Notes: a model not told the origin generated them from the letters alone. Positions 17,256 to 24,313 are shown, counted from the first letter of the stretch. The stretch is 40,111 bases of DNA from an uncultured Eubacteriales bacterium (GCA_900317425.1 ONGR01000002.1:1-40111), one strand, 5' to 3'. Made by a program: numbers and translations.

Positions 17256-17804
17256 ATGTATCAGGAGAGAAGAACAACTCATGGACAGAAGATGGATATT
17301 GCCCTGTGGACTTCGCTCGCCCTTGCCGCCGCGCTGCTGCTGTCCGTTATCATTCCGGTGATCGTGGGTGCCAGGGCCCAAAACCTCTACCACACCGTTA
17401 TGCGGGAGATGTCCCAAAGCGTGTTCTATTCCCGCAATCACGCCAGCGCCTGGATCTACGTGGGGGAAGAGCGCCAGTTTCAGCGGGCAGACGTCACCTC
17501 CGGCCTGCTGGCCATGATAGCTGACGCAGGCGCGGGGAAACCACAGAAGGAGCTGCCGGATACGGAGAGCGTCCGCATCGAATTCGGCGACGGCGCTTCG
17601 CTGCAGATCTGGTATGCCAAGGTGAAGGGCAACTACGGCGGACAGCCGGAGGACGGGCTCTTCCTCTCCTACGTGAATCCGGAGGGGGAGCGCTGGTCCT
17701 ATACCACCCATTACCTGGATGCCAAGACGCTCATTCCCTATATGCCAGACATTGCCGACGAATGGCTGGAGGAGGGCCTGGCCCAGATGGACCCGGAGTA
17801 TTGA
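17256..17804 (+). CDS. Unknown membrane-anchored protein
   Basis: I do not recognise this 182-residue protein. After a short basic N-terminus (MYQERRTTHGQK) there is one hydrophobic helix (about 17-38), so most of the protein should lie outside the membrane. Residues 40-182 are soluble, with beta-type segments such as SVRIEFGDGASLQIWYAKV (about 108-126) and aromatic-rich SYVNPEGERWSYTTHYLD. No cysteine or lipobox is visible. The ATG at 17256 is chosen because GGGGAGGGCAAGGC precedes it; the longer frame back to 17112 runs into the glnS terminator. It is flanked by terminators on both sides, so it is a single-gene unit. Confidence 0.7.
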   Translation: MYQERRTTHGQKMDIALWTSLALAAALLLSVIIPVIVGARAQNLYHTVMREMSQSVFYSRNHASAWIYVGEERQFQRADVTSGLLAMIADAGAGKPQKELPDTESVRIEFGDGASLQIWYAKVKGNYGGQPEDGLFLSYVNPEGERWSYTTHYLDAKTLIPYMPDIADEWLEEGLAQMDPEY

Positions 17805-17824
17805 GCGCTACGTTGAAATGAAAA

Positions 17825-17852
17825 GAAAAACCTCCCGCAGGGGAGGTTTTTC
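17825..17852. terminator. Bidirectional terminator between the 17256 gene and the aldo/keto reductase
   Basis: AAAAACCTCCC pairs with GGGAGGTTTTT around GCAG/CAG. The flanking A5 and T5 runs let it work for both convergent genes. Confidence 0.9.
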
Positions 17853-17879
17853 GTGTGTATGTAGGTGTGATGGAAGCGA

Positions 17880-18905
17880 TCAGATCTTCACTTCGCCGGA
17901 GAGGATACGCTTGTAATCCGCCAGGTTCTGCTGCAGAAGCTCGGGCGTATCGAGGCCGTAGGGGCATCTGGACTTGCACCGGTTGCAGTGGATACACTGC
18001 TCGATCTGCATCATCTTCGCCTGCCACTCCGGCGTCAGATAGGGGGCGGAGGGGCTGCGGCGGATCAACTGGGACATGCGGGCGCAGTTGAGGATCTCGA
18101 TGCCCATGGGGCAGGGCATGCAGTAGCCGCAGGAGCGGCAGAAGCTGCCCACCAGCTCCTTGCGGTCCTTCTCGATAAGGGCGGCGATCTCCTCGTCCAT
18201 AACGGGCGGGTTCTCCATGAAGGAGATGAACTCCTCCAGCTCGTGCTCGCGCTGGACGCCCCAGATGGGCAGCACGTTGTCGAACTGATCCAGCCAGGCG
18301 TAGCAGGCGGCGGCATTGCTGAGCAGACCGCCGGACAGGCCTTTCATGGCGATGAAGCCCATGTTGTGCTCCTTGCACAGCTTCACCAGCTCGATGTCCT
18401 TCTCCGTCGCCAGGTAGCAGAAGGGGAACTGCAACGTCTCATAGAGGCCGGACTCGATGGCCTCGTGGGCCACGGCCAGACGGTGGTTGGTGATGCCGAT
18501 GTGGCGGATCTTGCCCTGTGCCTTGGCCTCCAGAGCCGCCTCGTACAGGCCTGTGCCGTCACCGGGCTTGGGGCAGAAGGAGGGGTTGTGGAACTGGTAG
18601 ATGTCAATGTGGTCGGTCTGCAGCATCTCCAGACTGTTGTTCAGATGCTTCCAGAAGGTCTCCGCATCCTTGGCGCCGGTCTTGGTGGCGATGTGGATCT
18701 TGTCCCGCACGTCGTGGAGGGCCAGACCGATCTTCTTCTCACTGTCGGTATACATATTGGCGGTGTCAAAAAAGGTAAAGCCCGCCTCGTAAGCCCGGCG
18801 CAGAAGCTGGCCGGCGTATTCCTCGCTGACTCGCTGGATGGGCAGAGCGCCGAATGCATTCTTGGGGGAGACGATCCCGGTGCTGCCGAGAGTAACGGTT
18901 TTCAT
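17880..18905 (-). CDS. Aldo/keto reductase with C-terminal 2[4Fe-4S] ferredoxin domain
   Basis: This 341-residue protein is an NAD(P)H-type aldo/keto reductase barrel followed by a ferredoxin-like domain. The catalytic tetrad is visible as D47 (FFDTAN), Y52 (MYTDSE), K75 (IATKTG) and H106 (YQFHNP). The C-terminal part has two clusters of cysteines, C256/C259/C262/C265 (CRSCGYCMPCP) and C304/C307/C310/C314 (CIHCNRCKSRCP), typical of two 4Fe-4S clusters. Such fusions are frequent in anaerobes and are thought to couple carbonyl reduction to iron-sulfur electron carriers; the substrate is unknown. AAAGGCGG precedes the ATG. It lies 70 bases downstream of sigG on the same strand, with its own possible promoter. 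Confidence 0.9.
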   Translation of the reverse strand: MKTVTLGSTGIVSPKNAFGALPIQRVSEEYAGQLLRRAYEAGFTFFDTANMYTDSEKKIGLALHDVRDKIHIATKTGAKDAETFWKHLNNSLEMLQTDHIDIYQFHNPSFCPKPGDGTGLYEAALEAKAQGKIRHIGITNHRLAVAHEAIESGLYETLQFPFCYLATEKDIELVKLCKEHNMGFIAMKGLSGGLLSNAAACYAWLDQFDNVLPIWGVQREHELEEFISFMENPPVMDEEIAALIEKDRKELVGSFCRSCGYCMPCPMGIEILNCARMSQLIRRSPSAPYLTPEWQAKMMQIEQCIHCNRCKSRCPYGLDTPELLQQNLADYKRILSGEVKI

Positions 18906-18939
18906 GGGTCAAGCCGCCTTTCTTCAAGTGGTTTGACCT

Positions 18940-18969
18940 ATTTTACCACGCAGAGCCACGGTTTGACAA
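18940..18969 (-). promoter_or_regulatory. Possible promoter of the aldo/keto reductase
   Basis: On the minus strand TTGTCA (18964-18969), an 18-base spacer and TAAAAT (18940-18945) lie 34 bases before the start. The gene could also be read through from sigG. Confidence 0.5.
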
Positions 18970-18975
18970 GACCTA

Positions 18976-19761
18976 TCATGCGCCGGGAGCCTGAAGGGCC
19001 TGCTTGATGCTGCCGATGGCGCTCTTCTCCAGCCGGCTGACCTGGGCCTGGGAGATGCCGATCTGAGCAGAGACCTCCATCTGGGTCATGCCCTGATAGA
19101 ACCGCATGGCCAGGATCCGCCGCTCCCGCGGCCCCAGGCAGCTGATGGCCTCCTTCAGAGCGATCTGGTCGATCCAGCTCTCATCGGTGTTGCTGCTGTC
19201 GCTGACCTGATCCATGACGCACATGGCGTCGCCGCCGTCGGAGTAGATGGGCTCATAGAGGGAGACGGGATCCACCACGGCATCCATGGCCAGCACCACG
19301 TCCTCCCGGGGGATGTCCAAGAATCTGGCGATCTGCTCCACGGTGGGCTCCCGCTGATCCTGAGCCACCAGCTTTTCCCGGGCCTGCAGCACCTTGTAGG
19401 CGGTGTCCCGCATGCTGCGGCTGACACGGATGGAGCTGTTGTCCCGGAGGTAGCGGCGGATCTCGCCCACGATCATGGGCACGCCGTAGGTGGAAAATCG
19501 GACGCACTGGTTCACATCGAAGTTGTCGATGGCCTTCATCAGCCCGATGCAGCCCACCTGAAAGAGATCGTCCACGTTGGCGCCCCGGTTGATGAACCGC
19601 TGGATCACGGAAAGCACCAGCCGCAGGTTGCCGCAGATCAGCCGTTCCCGGGCGTCGGCGTCGCCGTTTTTGCTGCGTCGCAGCAGCTCCATCATCTCGT
19701 CATTTTTCAACACCTGTAGCTTCGTGGTGTCGATGCCGCAGATCTCCACTTTGCCCCGCAT
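18976..19761 (-). CDS. sigG: Late forespore sigma factor SigG
   Basis: SigG directs RNA polymerase to late forespore genes during sporulation. The N-terminus KVEICGIDTTKLQVLKNDEM closely follows the SigG-specific opening known from Bacillus, which separates it from SigF, SigE and SigK. Region 2 contains DLFQVGCIGLMKAIDNFD and VRFSTYGVPMIVGEIRRYLRD. Region 4 has the helix-turn-helix MTQMEVSAQIGISQAQVSRLEK near the end. The ATG at 19761 has GAGGAGG seven bases before it and gives 261 residues, the normal size; an ATG at 19776 overlaps that site. Unusually, it is not next to spoIIGA-sigE. A SigF-like promoter precedes it. Confidence 0.95.
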   Translation of the reverse strand: MRGKVEICGIDTTKLQVLKNDEMMELLRRSKNGDADARERLICGNLRLVLSVIQRFINRGANVDDLFQVGCIGLMKAIDNFDVNQCVRFSTYGVPMIVGEIRRYLRDNSSIRVSRSMRDTAYKVLQAREKLVAQDQREPTVEQIARFLDIPREDVVLAMDAVVDPVSLYEPIYSDGGDAMCVMDQVSDSSNTDESWIDQIALKEAISCLGPRERRILAMRFYQGMTQMEVSAQIGISQAQVSRLEKSAIGSIKQALQAPGA

Positions 19762-19789
19762 ACAACGCCTCCTCATTTGACTGATGAAG

Positions 19790-19818
19790 AGTATTTCCCG
19801 GGCAAAGGCGGCTTATAC
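19790..19818 (-). promoter_or_regulatory. SigF-like promoter of sigG
   Basis: On the minus strand GTATA (19814-19818), a 15-base spacer and GGAAATACT (19790-19798) fit the forespore SigF pattern (GYATA, then GGnnAnAnT). In Bacillus sigG is transcribed by SigF, so the match is biologically sensible. I found no SigA-type promoter here. Confidence 0.55.
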
Positions 19819-19871
19819 GGCAGGGCGAAAAGACCGCAGATTCGACCCCTCGGCGCTGCCGGGAATGAATC

Positions 19872-19899
19872 TTGACTTTTACGGCGCATCCCGTATAAT
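19872..19899 (+). promoter_or_regulatory. Promoter of the cobalamin operon
   Basis: TTGACT (19872-19877), a 16-base spacer and TATAAT (19894-19899) lie about 108 bases before the cobT start, leaving a leader of about 100 bases. Confidence 0.78.
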
Positions 19900-19959
19900 G
19901 GGAACAGTGAGACTGCAATATCCCGCCTGATGCGGAGAAGAGATAGGGAAAGAAACCGA

Positions 19960-19990
19960 TGACAAGTACTTTTGCTTGTCAGACGTTTTT
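19960..19990 (+). promoter_or_regulatory. Terminator-like hairpin in the cobT leader, candidate attenuator
   Basis: TGACAAG (19960-19966) pairs perfectly with CTTGTCA (19975-19981) and is followed after GACG by T5 (19986-19990). It ends just before the cobT ribosome site AAAGGG. Smaller hairpins precede it (CAGT/ACTG at 19905-19915, CCGC/GCGG at 19923-19935). I could not match the conserved B12-box of cobalamin riboswitches. Confidence 0.45.
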
Positions 19991-20006
19991 CATGAAAGGG
20001 AAGTCA

Positions 20007-21101
20007 ATGGAACAAGTTTTGGTAGATTTGCTGAGCCGTATTACACCGCCGGATGAGATGGCCATGGACGCCGCACGCCGTCGCCAGGCTCAGCTGGCCA
20101 AGCCCCCCGGCAGTCTGGGCCGCCTGGAGGATCTGTCTGTCCAGCTTTCCGGCATCACCGGCCGGGTGGACAACCATATCGAGAAGAAACACCTGCTGGT
20201 ATTTGCCGCGGACAACGGTGTGGTGGCAGAAGGCGTGGCCAGTGCGCCCCAGTCGGTGACACTGATGCAGACGGTCAATCTGACCCGGGCCAAGACCGGC
20301 GCCTCGGTGCTGGCCCGGCACTTCAACTGCGGCATTACCGTGTGCGATGTGGGCGTCAACGCCGATATCCGGGAGAGCGCCGTGCTGAACCGGAAAATCG
20401 CCTACGGCACGGCCAATATGGTCCACGGCCCGGCCATGACCAGGGAACAGGCGCTGCGTGCCATTCAGACCGGCTATGATCTGGCCTGCGATACGCCGGC
20501 GGACGTGCTGGGCGTAGGCGAGATGGGCATCGGCAACACCACCACGTCCTCGGCGGTGCTGGCGGTGCTGCTGGACGCCGACGTGGACACGGTCACCGGC
20601 CGGGGCGGCGGCATCACCGACCAGAGCTTCGCCAAAAAGAAGCAGGTGATCCGCCGGGCCATCCAGATCAACCACCCCGATCCCTGTGACGTGGTGGACG
20701 TGGTGAGCAAGGTGGGCGGTTTCGATATCGCCGCCATGTGCGGCGCCTTTCTCGGTGCTGCCGCCAGCCGCCGCCCGGTGGTCATCGACGGCTTTATCTC
20801 TGCCGTGGCCGCCCTTTGCGCCGTTCGGCTCTGCCCGGACGTGCGGGCCTATCTGGTACCCAGCCACGCCTCCTTTGAGATCGGCTATCGCCTGGCCATG
20901 GAGGCAATGGATCTCAAGCCCCTGTTCCTTCTGGGCATGCGCCTGGGGGAGGGCAGCGGCTGTCCGCTGGCTTTTCAGGTGCTGGATGCCGCCTGCGCCA
21001 TCATCAACGATATGGCCACTTTCGACCAGGCCGGCATCAACGACGACTATCTGGAGCCCATCCGCAAGGGCGACCAGTTCACGGTGGAGGAGAGGGCATG
21101 A
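20007..21101 (+). CDS. cobT: Nicotinate-nucleotide--dimethylbenzimidazole phosphoribosyltransferase
   Basis: CobT makes alpha-ribazole phosphate from a lower-ligand base and nicotinate mononucleotide, for the nucleotide loop of cobalamin. From the ATG at 20007 (AAAGGG upstream) it is 364 residues, the normal size. Conserved segments include KPPGSLGRLEDLSVQL (about 32-47), FAADNGVV, GEMGIGNTTTSSA and the C-terminal MRLGEGSG, in which E315 corresponds to the catalytic glutamate. In-frame ATGs at 19959 and 19992 fall in the leader hairpin or lack a ribosome site. It overlaps cobU by four bases and heads an operon of lower-ligand genes. Confidence 0.95.
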   Translation: MEQVLVDLLSRITPPDEMAMDAARRRQAQLAKPPGSLGRLEDLSVQLSGITGRVDNHIEKKHLLVFAADNGVVAEGVASAPQSVTLMQTVNLTRAKTGASVLARHFNCGITVCDVGVNADIRESAVLNRKIAYGTANMVHGPAMTREQALRAIQTGYDLACDTPADVLGVGEMGIGNTTTSSAVLAVLLDADVDTVTGRGGGITDQSFAKKKQVIRRAIQINHPDPCDVVDVVSKVGGFDIAAMCGAFLGAAASRRPVVIDGFISAVAALCAVRLCPDVRAYLVPSHASFEIGYRLAMEAMDLKPLFLLGMRLGEGSGCPLAFQVLDAACAIINDMATFDQAGINDDYLEPIRKGDQFTVEERA

Positions 21102-21634
21102 CGGTGTTTATCTCCGGTGGAGCCAAAAACGGGAAATCCGGCCTGGCCCAGGATCTGGCGGTGCATCTGGCCGATGGCGGCGTGCACTACTACGTGGCCA
21201 CCATGATTCCCGTGGATGAGGAGGACCGCGACCGCATCCGCCGCCACGTGGCGGACCGGGACGGCCTGGGCTTTGAGACGGTGGAGTGCGGCCGGGATAT
21301 CCTGTCCTGTCTGGACCGCGTGGACCGCAGCGGCAGCTTCCTGCTGGACAGCGCCACGGCCCTGCTGATGAACGAGATGTTCCACGACGGCACGGTGGAC
21401 GAGCAGGCGGGGGAACGTTGCGCCCGGGAACTGGCGGAGTTCGTCCGCTCCGTGAAAAACGCCGTCATTGTCAGCGACGGCATCTACAGTGACGCCGCCC
21501 GGTATGACCAGATCACCGAGCTCTATCGAAAGAGCCTGGCCCATGTGGACAGGACGCTGGCCCGGGTGTGCGACACCGTCATCGAGATGACAGCTGGCCA
21601 ACAGATCATCTACAAGGGGGGATTGCCGGAATGA
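21098..21634 (+). CDS. cobU: Adenosylcobinamide kinase/guanylyltransferase CobU
   Basis: CobU phosphorylates adenosylcobinamide and then adds GMP, giving adenosylcobinamide-GDP. The 178-residue protein opens with an intact P-loop, GGAKNGKS at 7-14. RRHVADRDGLGFETVE (about 47-62) corresponds to the segment with the guanylylated histidine. The C-terminal part (DQITELYRKSLAHVDRTLARVCDTVIEMTAGQ) replaces the usual EVGxGIVP-type motif with IYSDAARYD, so it is a divergent member. A second, shorter CobU-like protein is encoded at 22378. It overlaps both cobT and cobS by four bases. Confidence 0.9.
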   Translation: MTVFISGGAKNGKSGLAQDLAVHLADGGVHYYVATMIPVDEEDRDRIRRHVADRDGLGFETVECGRDILSCLDRVDRSGSFLLDSATALLMNEMFHDGTVDEQAGERCARELAEFVRSVKNAVIVSDGIYSDAARYDQITELYRKSLAHVDRTLARVCDTVIEMTAGQQIIYKGGLPE

Positions 21635-22365
21635 AACGGTATGTACAGGCCTGGGCCATGTGCCGGAGCATGTTCTGCGCCATCCCCAGCCCCTGGCGGA
21701 TCTGGGAGGAGAAGGCCCGGCCGCTGATGCTGCTGTTCCTGCCGGTCTTGGGCCTGGAACTGGGCGCCATCTGGTACGGTCTGGGTTGGCTTGCGACCCA
21801 TTTCCACGTGCCTGCGCCGGTTATCGCGTTGGTGCTCTGCGTCTATCCCTACTCCGTTACCGGCGCCATTCACCTGGATGGCTTCATGGACGTGGTGGAC
21901 GCGGTACGCTCCTGCGCCGGCAAAGAGCGGCGGCGTGAGATTTTGAAGGATTCCCACGTGGGCTCCTTTGCCGTGGTGGGCTGTGTGGTGCTGTTTCTGG
22001 CGGGTTACAGCTTTTTCTCGGCAGGGCAGAGCGATCTGCGGCTTTTGATCCTGGTGCCGGTGGTGAGCCGCTGCGGCAGCGCGTTGGCGGTGACCCTTCT
22101 TCCGCCTATGTCCACCAGCCAGTATGCCGCGCAGCAGATCAACCGCAGCCACGCTGTCACCTTGCTGCTGATGCTGGCGGCGGCCCTTGCCGCAGGATTT
22201 GTGATGTGCGGCTGGTGCGGCCTGGCCCTGGTGATCGAGGCGGCCGGTTACGGTCTGGCCCTGCTGCGGGGCAATCGTTCCCTGGGAGGCATGAACGGCG
22301 ATATCGCCGGTTACGCGCTGACCATCGCGGAGCTGTGCGGCGTCGCGGCCATCAGTTTGATGTAG
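21631..22365 (+). CDS. cobS: Adenosylcobinamide-GDP ribazoletransferase (cobalamin synthase)
   Basis: CobS joins adenosylcobinamide-GDP and alpha-ribazole (phosphate) in the membrane, the last building step of the cobalamin nucleotide loop. From the ATG at 21631 it is 244 residues, with about six membrane helices. The signature TGAIHLDGFMDVVDAV (about 79-94) carries the acidic residues expected to bind metal. It continues with the conserved KDSHVGSFAVVG (about 109-120). The last segments NRSLGGMNGDIAGYALTIAEL are also typical. The start is coupled to cobU (ATGA). Confidence 0.94.
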   Translation: MKRYVQAWAMCRSMFCAIPSPWRIWEEKARPLMLLFLPVLGLELGAIWYGLGWLATHFHVPAPVIALVLCVYPYSVTGAIHLDGFMDVVDAVRSCAGKERRREILKDSHVGSFAVVGCVVLFLAGYSFFSAGQSDLRLLILVPVVSRCGSALAVTLLPPMSTSQYAAQQINRSHAVTLLLMLAAALAAGFVMCGWCGLALVIEAAGYGLALLRGNRSLGGMNGDIAGYALTIAELCGVAAISLM

Positions 22366-22377
22366 GAGAATAAGACT

Positions 22378-22752
22378 ATGGTTTTGATCATCGGCGGTGC
22401 CTGGCAGGGCAAGCTGGATTTCGCAAAGGAGACGTATGGCCTGGCGGAGGGGGATATCTTCACCTGCCGGGATGGGGAGATCGACTTCTCCCGGCGGTGT
22501 GTTGACCGGCTGGAGGAGTTCACCCTGGCGTGCGTACAGGCGGGGAAGGATCCCGTGGCATATTTCGAAAGCCGCAAGGAGATGTGGCGGGACAGCGTTC
22601 TGATCTGCGGTGACATCTCCTGCGGCGTGGTGCCCATGAGCCCGGAGCTGCGGCTGTGGCGCAACGAAACGGGCCGCCTGTGCCAGTATCTGGCGAAGCA
22701 TGCAGCACGCGTGAGCCGCATCTTCTGCGGATTGGAGCAGAGACTGAAATGA
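22378..22752 (+). CDS. Short CobU-like protein with degenerate P-loop
   Basis: This 124-residue protein resembles the two ends of CobU with the middle missing. The N-terminus has a P-loop-like GGAWQGKLDFA (6-16), in which the residue after lysine is leucine rather than serine or threonine. The guanylylation-histidine region of CobU is not visible. The C-terminus has the motif that the intact CobU at 21098 lacks: ISCGVVPMSPELRLWRNETG followed by LAKHAARVSRIFCGLEQRLK. It has a good ribosome site (GGAG) and sits between cobS and the CobC-like gene, coupled to the latter by ATGA. It is unlikely to be a kinase alone; it might assist CobU or be specialised. No frameshift is seen. Confidence 0.75.
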   Translation: MVLIIGGAWQGKLDFAKETYGLAEGDIFTCRDGEIDFSRRCVDRLEEFTLACVQAGKDPVAYFESRKEMWRDSVLICGDISCGVVPMSPELRLWRNETGRLCQYLAKHAARVSRIFCGLEQRLK

Positions 22753-23621
22753 GGATCTGGCTGATTCGCCACGGCATGACCGAGGCCAACGAGCACCGTC
22801 TCTATTGCGGCAGTACCGACCTTCCCCTGTCGGAGCAAGGGCGGAAACAACTGAAGAGCGTGCACTATGCCGTGCCCCACGGCGTGAGGTTCATCACCAG
22901 CGGGATGCACCGGTGCGACGAGACGATGGCGCTTCTTTTCGGCAACGTGGAGCGGGAGGTGATCCCCGGCTTCCGGGAGATCGACTTCGGCGCCTTTGAG
23001 ATGCATAGCTACGAGGAACTGAAGGACGATCCCGCCTATCAGGCTTGGCTCGCCGGGGACAACGAGAAGAACGTACCCCCCGGCGGCGAGAGCGGGGAAC
23101 AGATGACGGCGCGGGTGCTGCGCGCCTTTGACGCGGTGGTGTCCGATGGCAGGGACGCGGTGATCGTCACCCATGGCGGCGTCATTGCCGCCACGATGGC
23201 GTCCCTGTTTTCCCACGAGGGACGGAGCCGTTATGACTGGCAGCCCCGGCCGGGACGGGGATATGAACTGGAGATCGACCCGGTGCGCCGGGTGGAAATT
23301 TACAAGGATTTGGAGGAGGATTCAACCATGAGCAGCGATTGGAGAAACAAGAAACCGGAGGAGTGCAACTATTCCTTCACCCAGCATACGGCCTGCGAGT
23401 TTTTCCCCTGTCACAAGACGGATAAGCCGGAGGACTTCAACTGTCTGTTCTGCTATTGCCCTCTCTATACCCTGGGCAGCAAGTGCGGCGGCAATTTCGT
23501 CTATCTGGAGAACGGCCACAAGGACTGCAGCAACTGTCTGGTGCCGCACCGCCGCAGCAGCTACTCCTACATCATCAGCAAGTATCCGGAGCTGGCGGAG
23601 CTGGCCAAGAAGAACAGATGA
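22749..23621 (+). CDS. CobC-like histidine phosphatase fused to a Cys-rich small domain
   Basis: This 290-residue ORF has two parts. Residues 1-190 are a histidine phosphatase, with LIRHGMTEAN (5-14; H8 the expected phospho-acceptor) and VTHGG. In this operon it should be the alpha-ribazole-5'-phosphate phosphatase CobC. Residues 194-290 form a domain with nine cysteines (CEFFPCHK, NCLFCYCPLY, CGGNF, CSNC), matching the 'cysteine-rich small domain' family, a probable metal-binding module of unknown role. No stop separates them. However, GGAGGAGG followed seven bases later by ATG at 23328 is an excellent internal start exactly at the domain boundary, so the Cys-rich domain could also be made alone. 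The start overlaps the preceding gene (ATGA). Confidence 0.85.
   Translation: MRIWLIRHGMTEANEHRLYCGSTDLPLSEQGRKQLKSVHYAVPHGVRFITSGMHRCDETMALLFGNVEREVIPGFREIDFGAFEMHSYEELKDDPAYQAWLAGDNEKNVPPGGESGEQMTARVLRAFDAVVSDGRDAVIVTHGGVIAATMASLFSHEGRSRYDWQPRPGRGYELEIDPVRRVEIYKDLEEDSTMSSDWRNKKPEECNYSFTQHTACEFFPCHKTDKPEDFNCLFCYCPLYTLGSKCGGNFVYLENGHKDCSNCLVPHRRSSYSYIISKYPELAELAKKNR
23311..23330 (+). promoter_or_regulatory. Internal ribosome binding site for the Cys-rich domain
   Basis: GGAGGAGG at 23312-23319 precedes the in-frame ATG at 23328-23330. It would give a 97-residue protein beginning MSSDWRNKKPEEC, separate from the phosphatase. Confidence 0.6.
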
Positions 23622-23629
23622 GGTGAGGT

Positions 23630-23920
23630 ATGAACATCAACTGGTTCCGCGACGAGGACAACCTGGTCTATATCAACGCCGAGAAGGATCTCCACCGTCT
23701 GGAGGTACAGCTGCGCCTGCCCGGGTTGGAGGAGGCCGCCACCATGCTCCATGAGAATCCCACGCCGGAGGGCCTGACTCTTCGCGGCGAGCGGCGCACC
23801 ACGGCCCGGCTGTTTATCCCGGACCTGCTCTTCGGCAAGCACATCGAGATGGGGGAGATCATCTTTCTCTACCGGGGCGATATGCTGGAGTGCTACGTGA
23901 TCTACTGGATCCACGCGTAA
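23630..23920 (+). CDS. Small hypothetical protein
   Basis: I do not recognise this 96-residue protein. It is soluble, without cysteines in its first 85 residues, and alternates polar and hydrophobic residues in a way that suggests a small beta-rich fold, ending GDMLECYVIYWIHA. GAGGTGAGGT lies right before the ATG and it starts 8 bases after the CobC-like gene. It is the last gene of the cobalamin operon before a terminator. Position suggests, but does not prove, a link to that pathway or to the Cys-rich domain before it. Confidence 0.75.
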   Translation: MNINWFRDEDNLVYINAEKDLHRLEVQLRLPGLEEAATMLHENPTPEGLTLRGERRTTARLFIPDLLFGKHIEMGEIIFLYRGDMLECYVIYWIHA

Positions 23921-23934
23921 AGGTAAGTACAGTG

Positions 23935-23962
23935 AAACCGGGGCGTTTTTGCCCCGGTTTTC
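23935..23962 (+). terminator. Terminator of the cobalamin operon
   Basis: AAACCGGGGC pairs perfectly with GCCCCGGTTT around GTTTTT, followed by TCT. Confidence 0.88.
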
Positions 23963-24028
23963 TGCTGCTTCATGCAGAGGAATAGGACGGCCCGGTGATT
24001 TCATAGAGTCCCACAGAGGTGGATTATT

Positions 24029-24313
24029 ATGGTGAATCGGTTTTCAATCCTGCGCCGCAAGGAGGTCATCAACATCTGCGACGGCTGCCGCCTGGGTTAT
24101 GTGGGGGATCTGGAGCTGAAGATCCCGGAGGGGGAGATCAAGGCCATCATCGTCTTCGGCCCCTGCCGCTTCTTCGGCCTGTTCGGAAGGGGGGAGGATT
24201 TCTACATCCCCTGGGACTGTATCCAGCGCTTCGGCGACGACATCATTCTTATCGACAAACCCTTCCAGCGCCGGGACGGACCGCAGGACCGGAAACGGCG
24301 CGGAAGATTCTGA
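24029..24313 (+). CDS. ymxH: YlmC/YmxH family sporulation protein
   Basis: This 94-residue protein belongs to the PRC-barrel YlmC/YmxH family, found in endospore formers and linked to sporulation; its molecular role is unknown. The family pattern is visible: RRKEVINICDGCRLGYVGDLEL (9-30), a middle strand KAIIVFGP and the end IPWDCIQRFGDDIILID (about 61-77). AGAGGTGG stands seven bases before the ATG. A longer overlapping frame from 24019 is spurious. It stands alone between the cobalamin operon terminator and the rpsB promoter. A weak SigG-like element lies upstream. Confidence 0.88.
   Translation: MVNRFSILRRKEVINICDGCRLGYVGDLELKIPEGEIKAIIVFGPCRFFGLFGRGEDFYIPWDCIQRFGDDIILIDKPFQRRDGPQDRKRRGRF

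Noticed and set aside
14603-17257. An 884-codon open frame antisense to glnS and rnmV
   Set aside because: It is a by-product of strong third-position G/C bias in glnS. It crosses the glnS terminator and promoter and shows no domain.
19900-20006. Cobalamin riboswitch before cobT
   Set aside because: The conserved B12 box and core could not be found by eye. Only the terminator-like hairpin is retained as a candidate attenuator.
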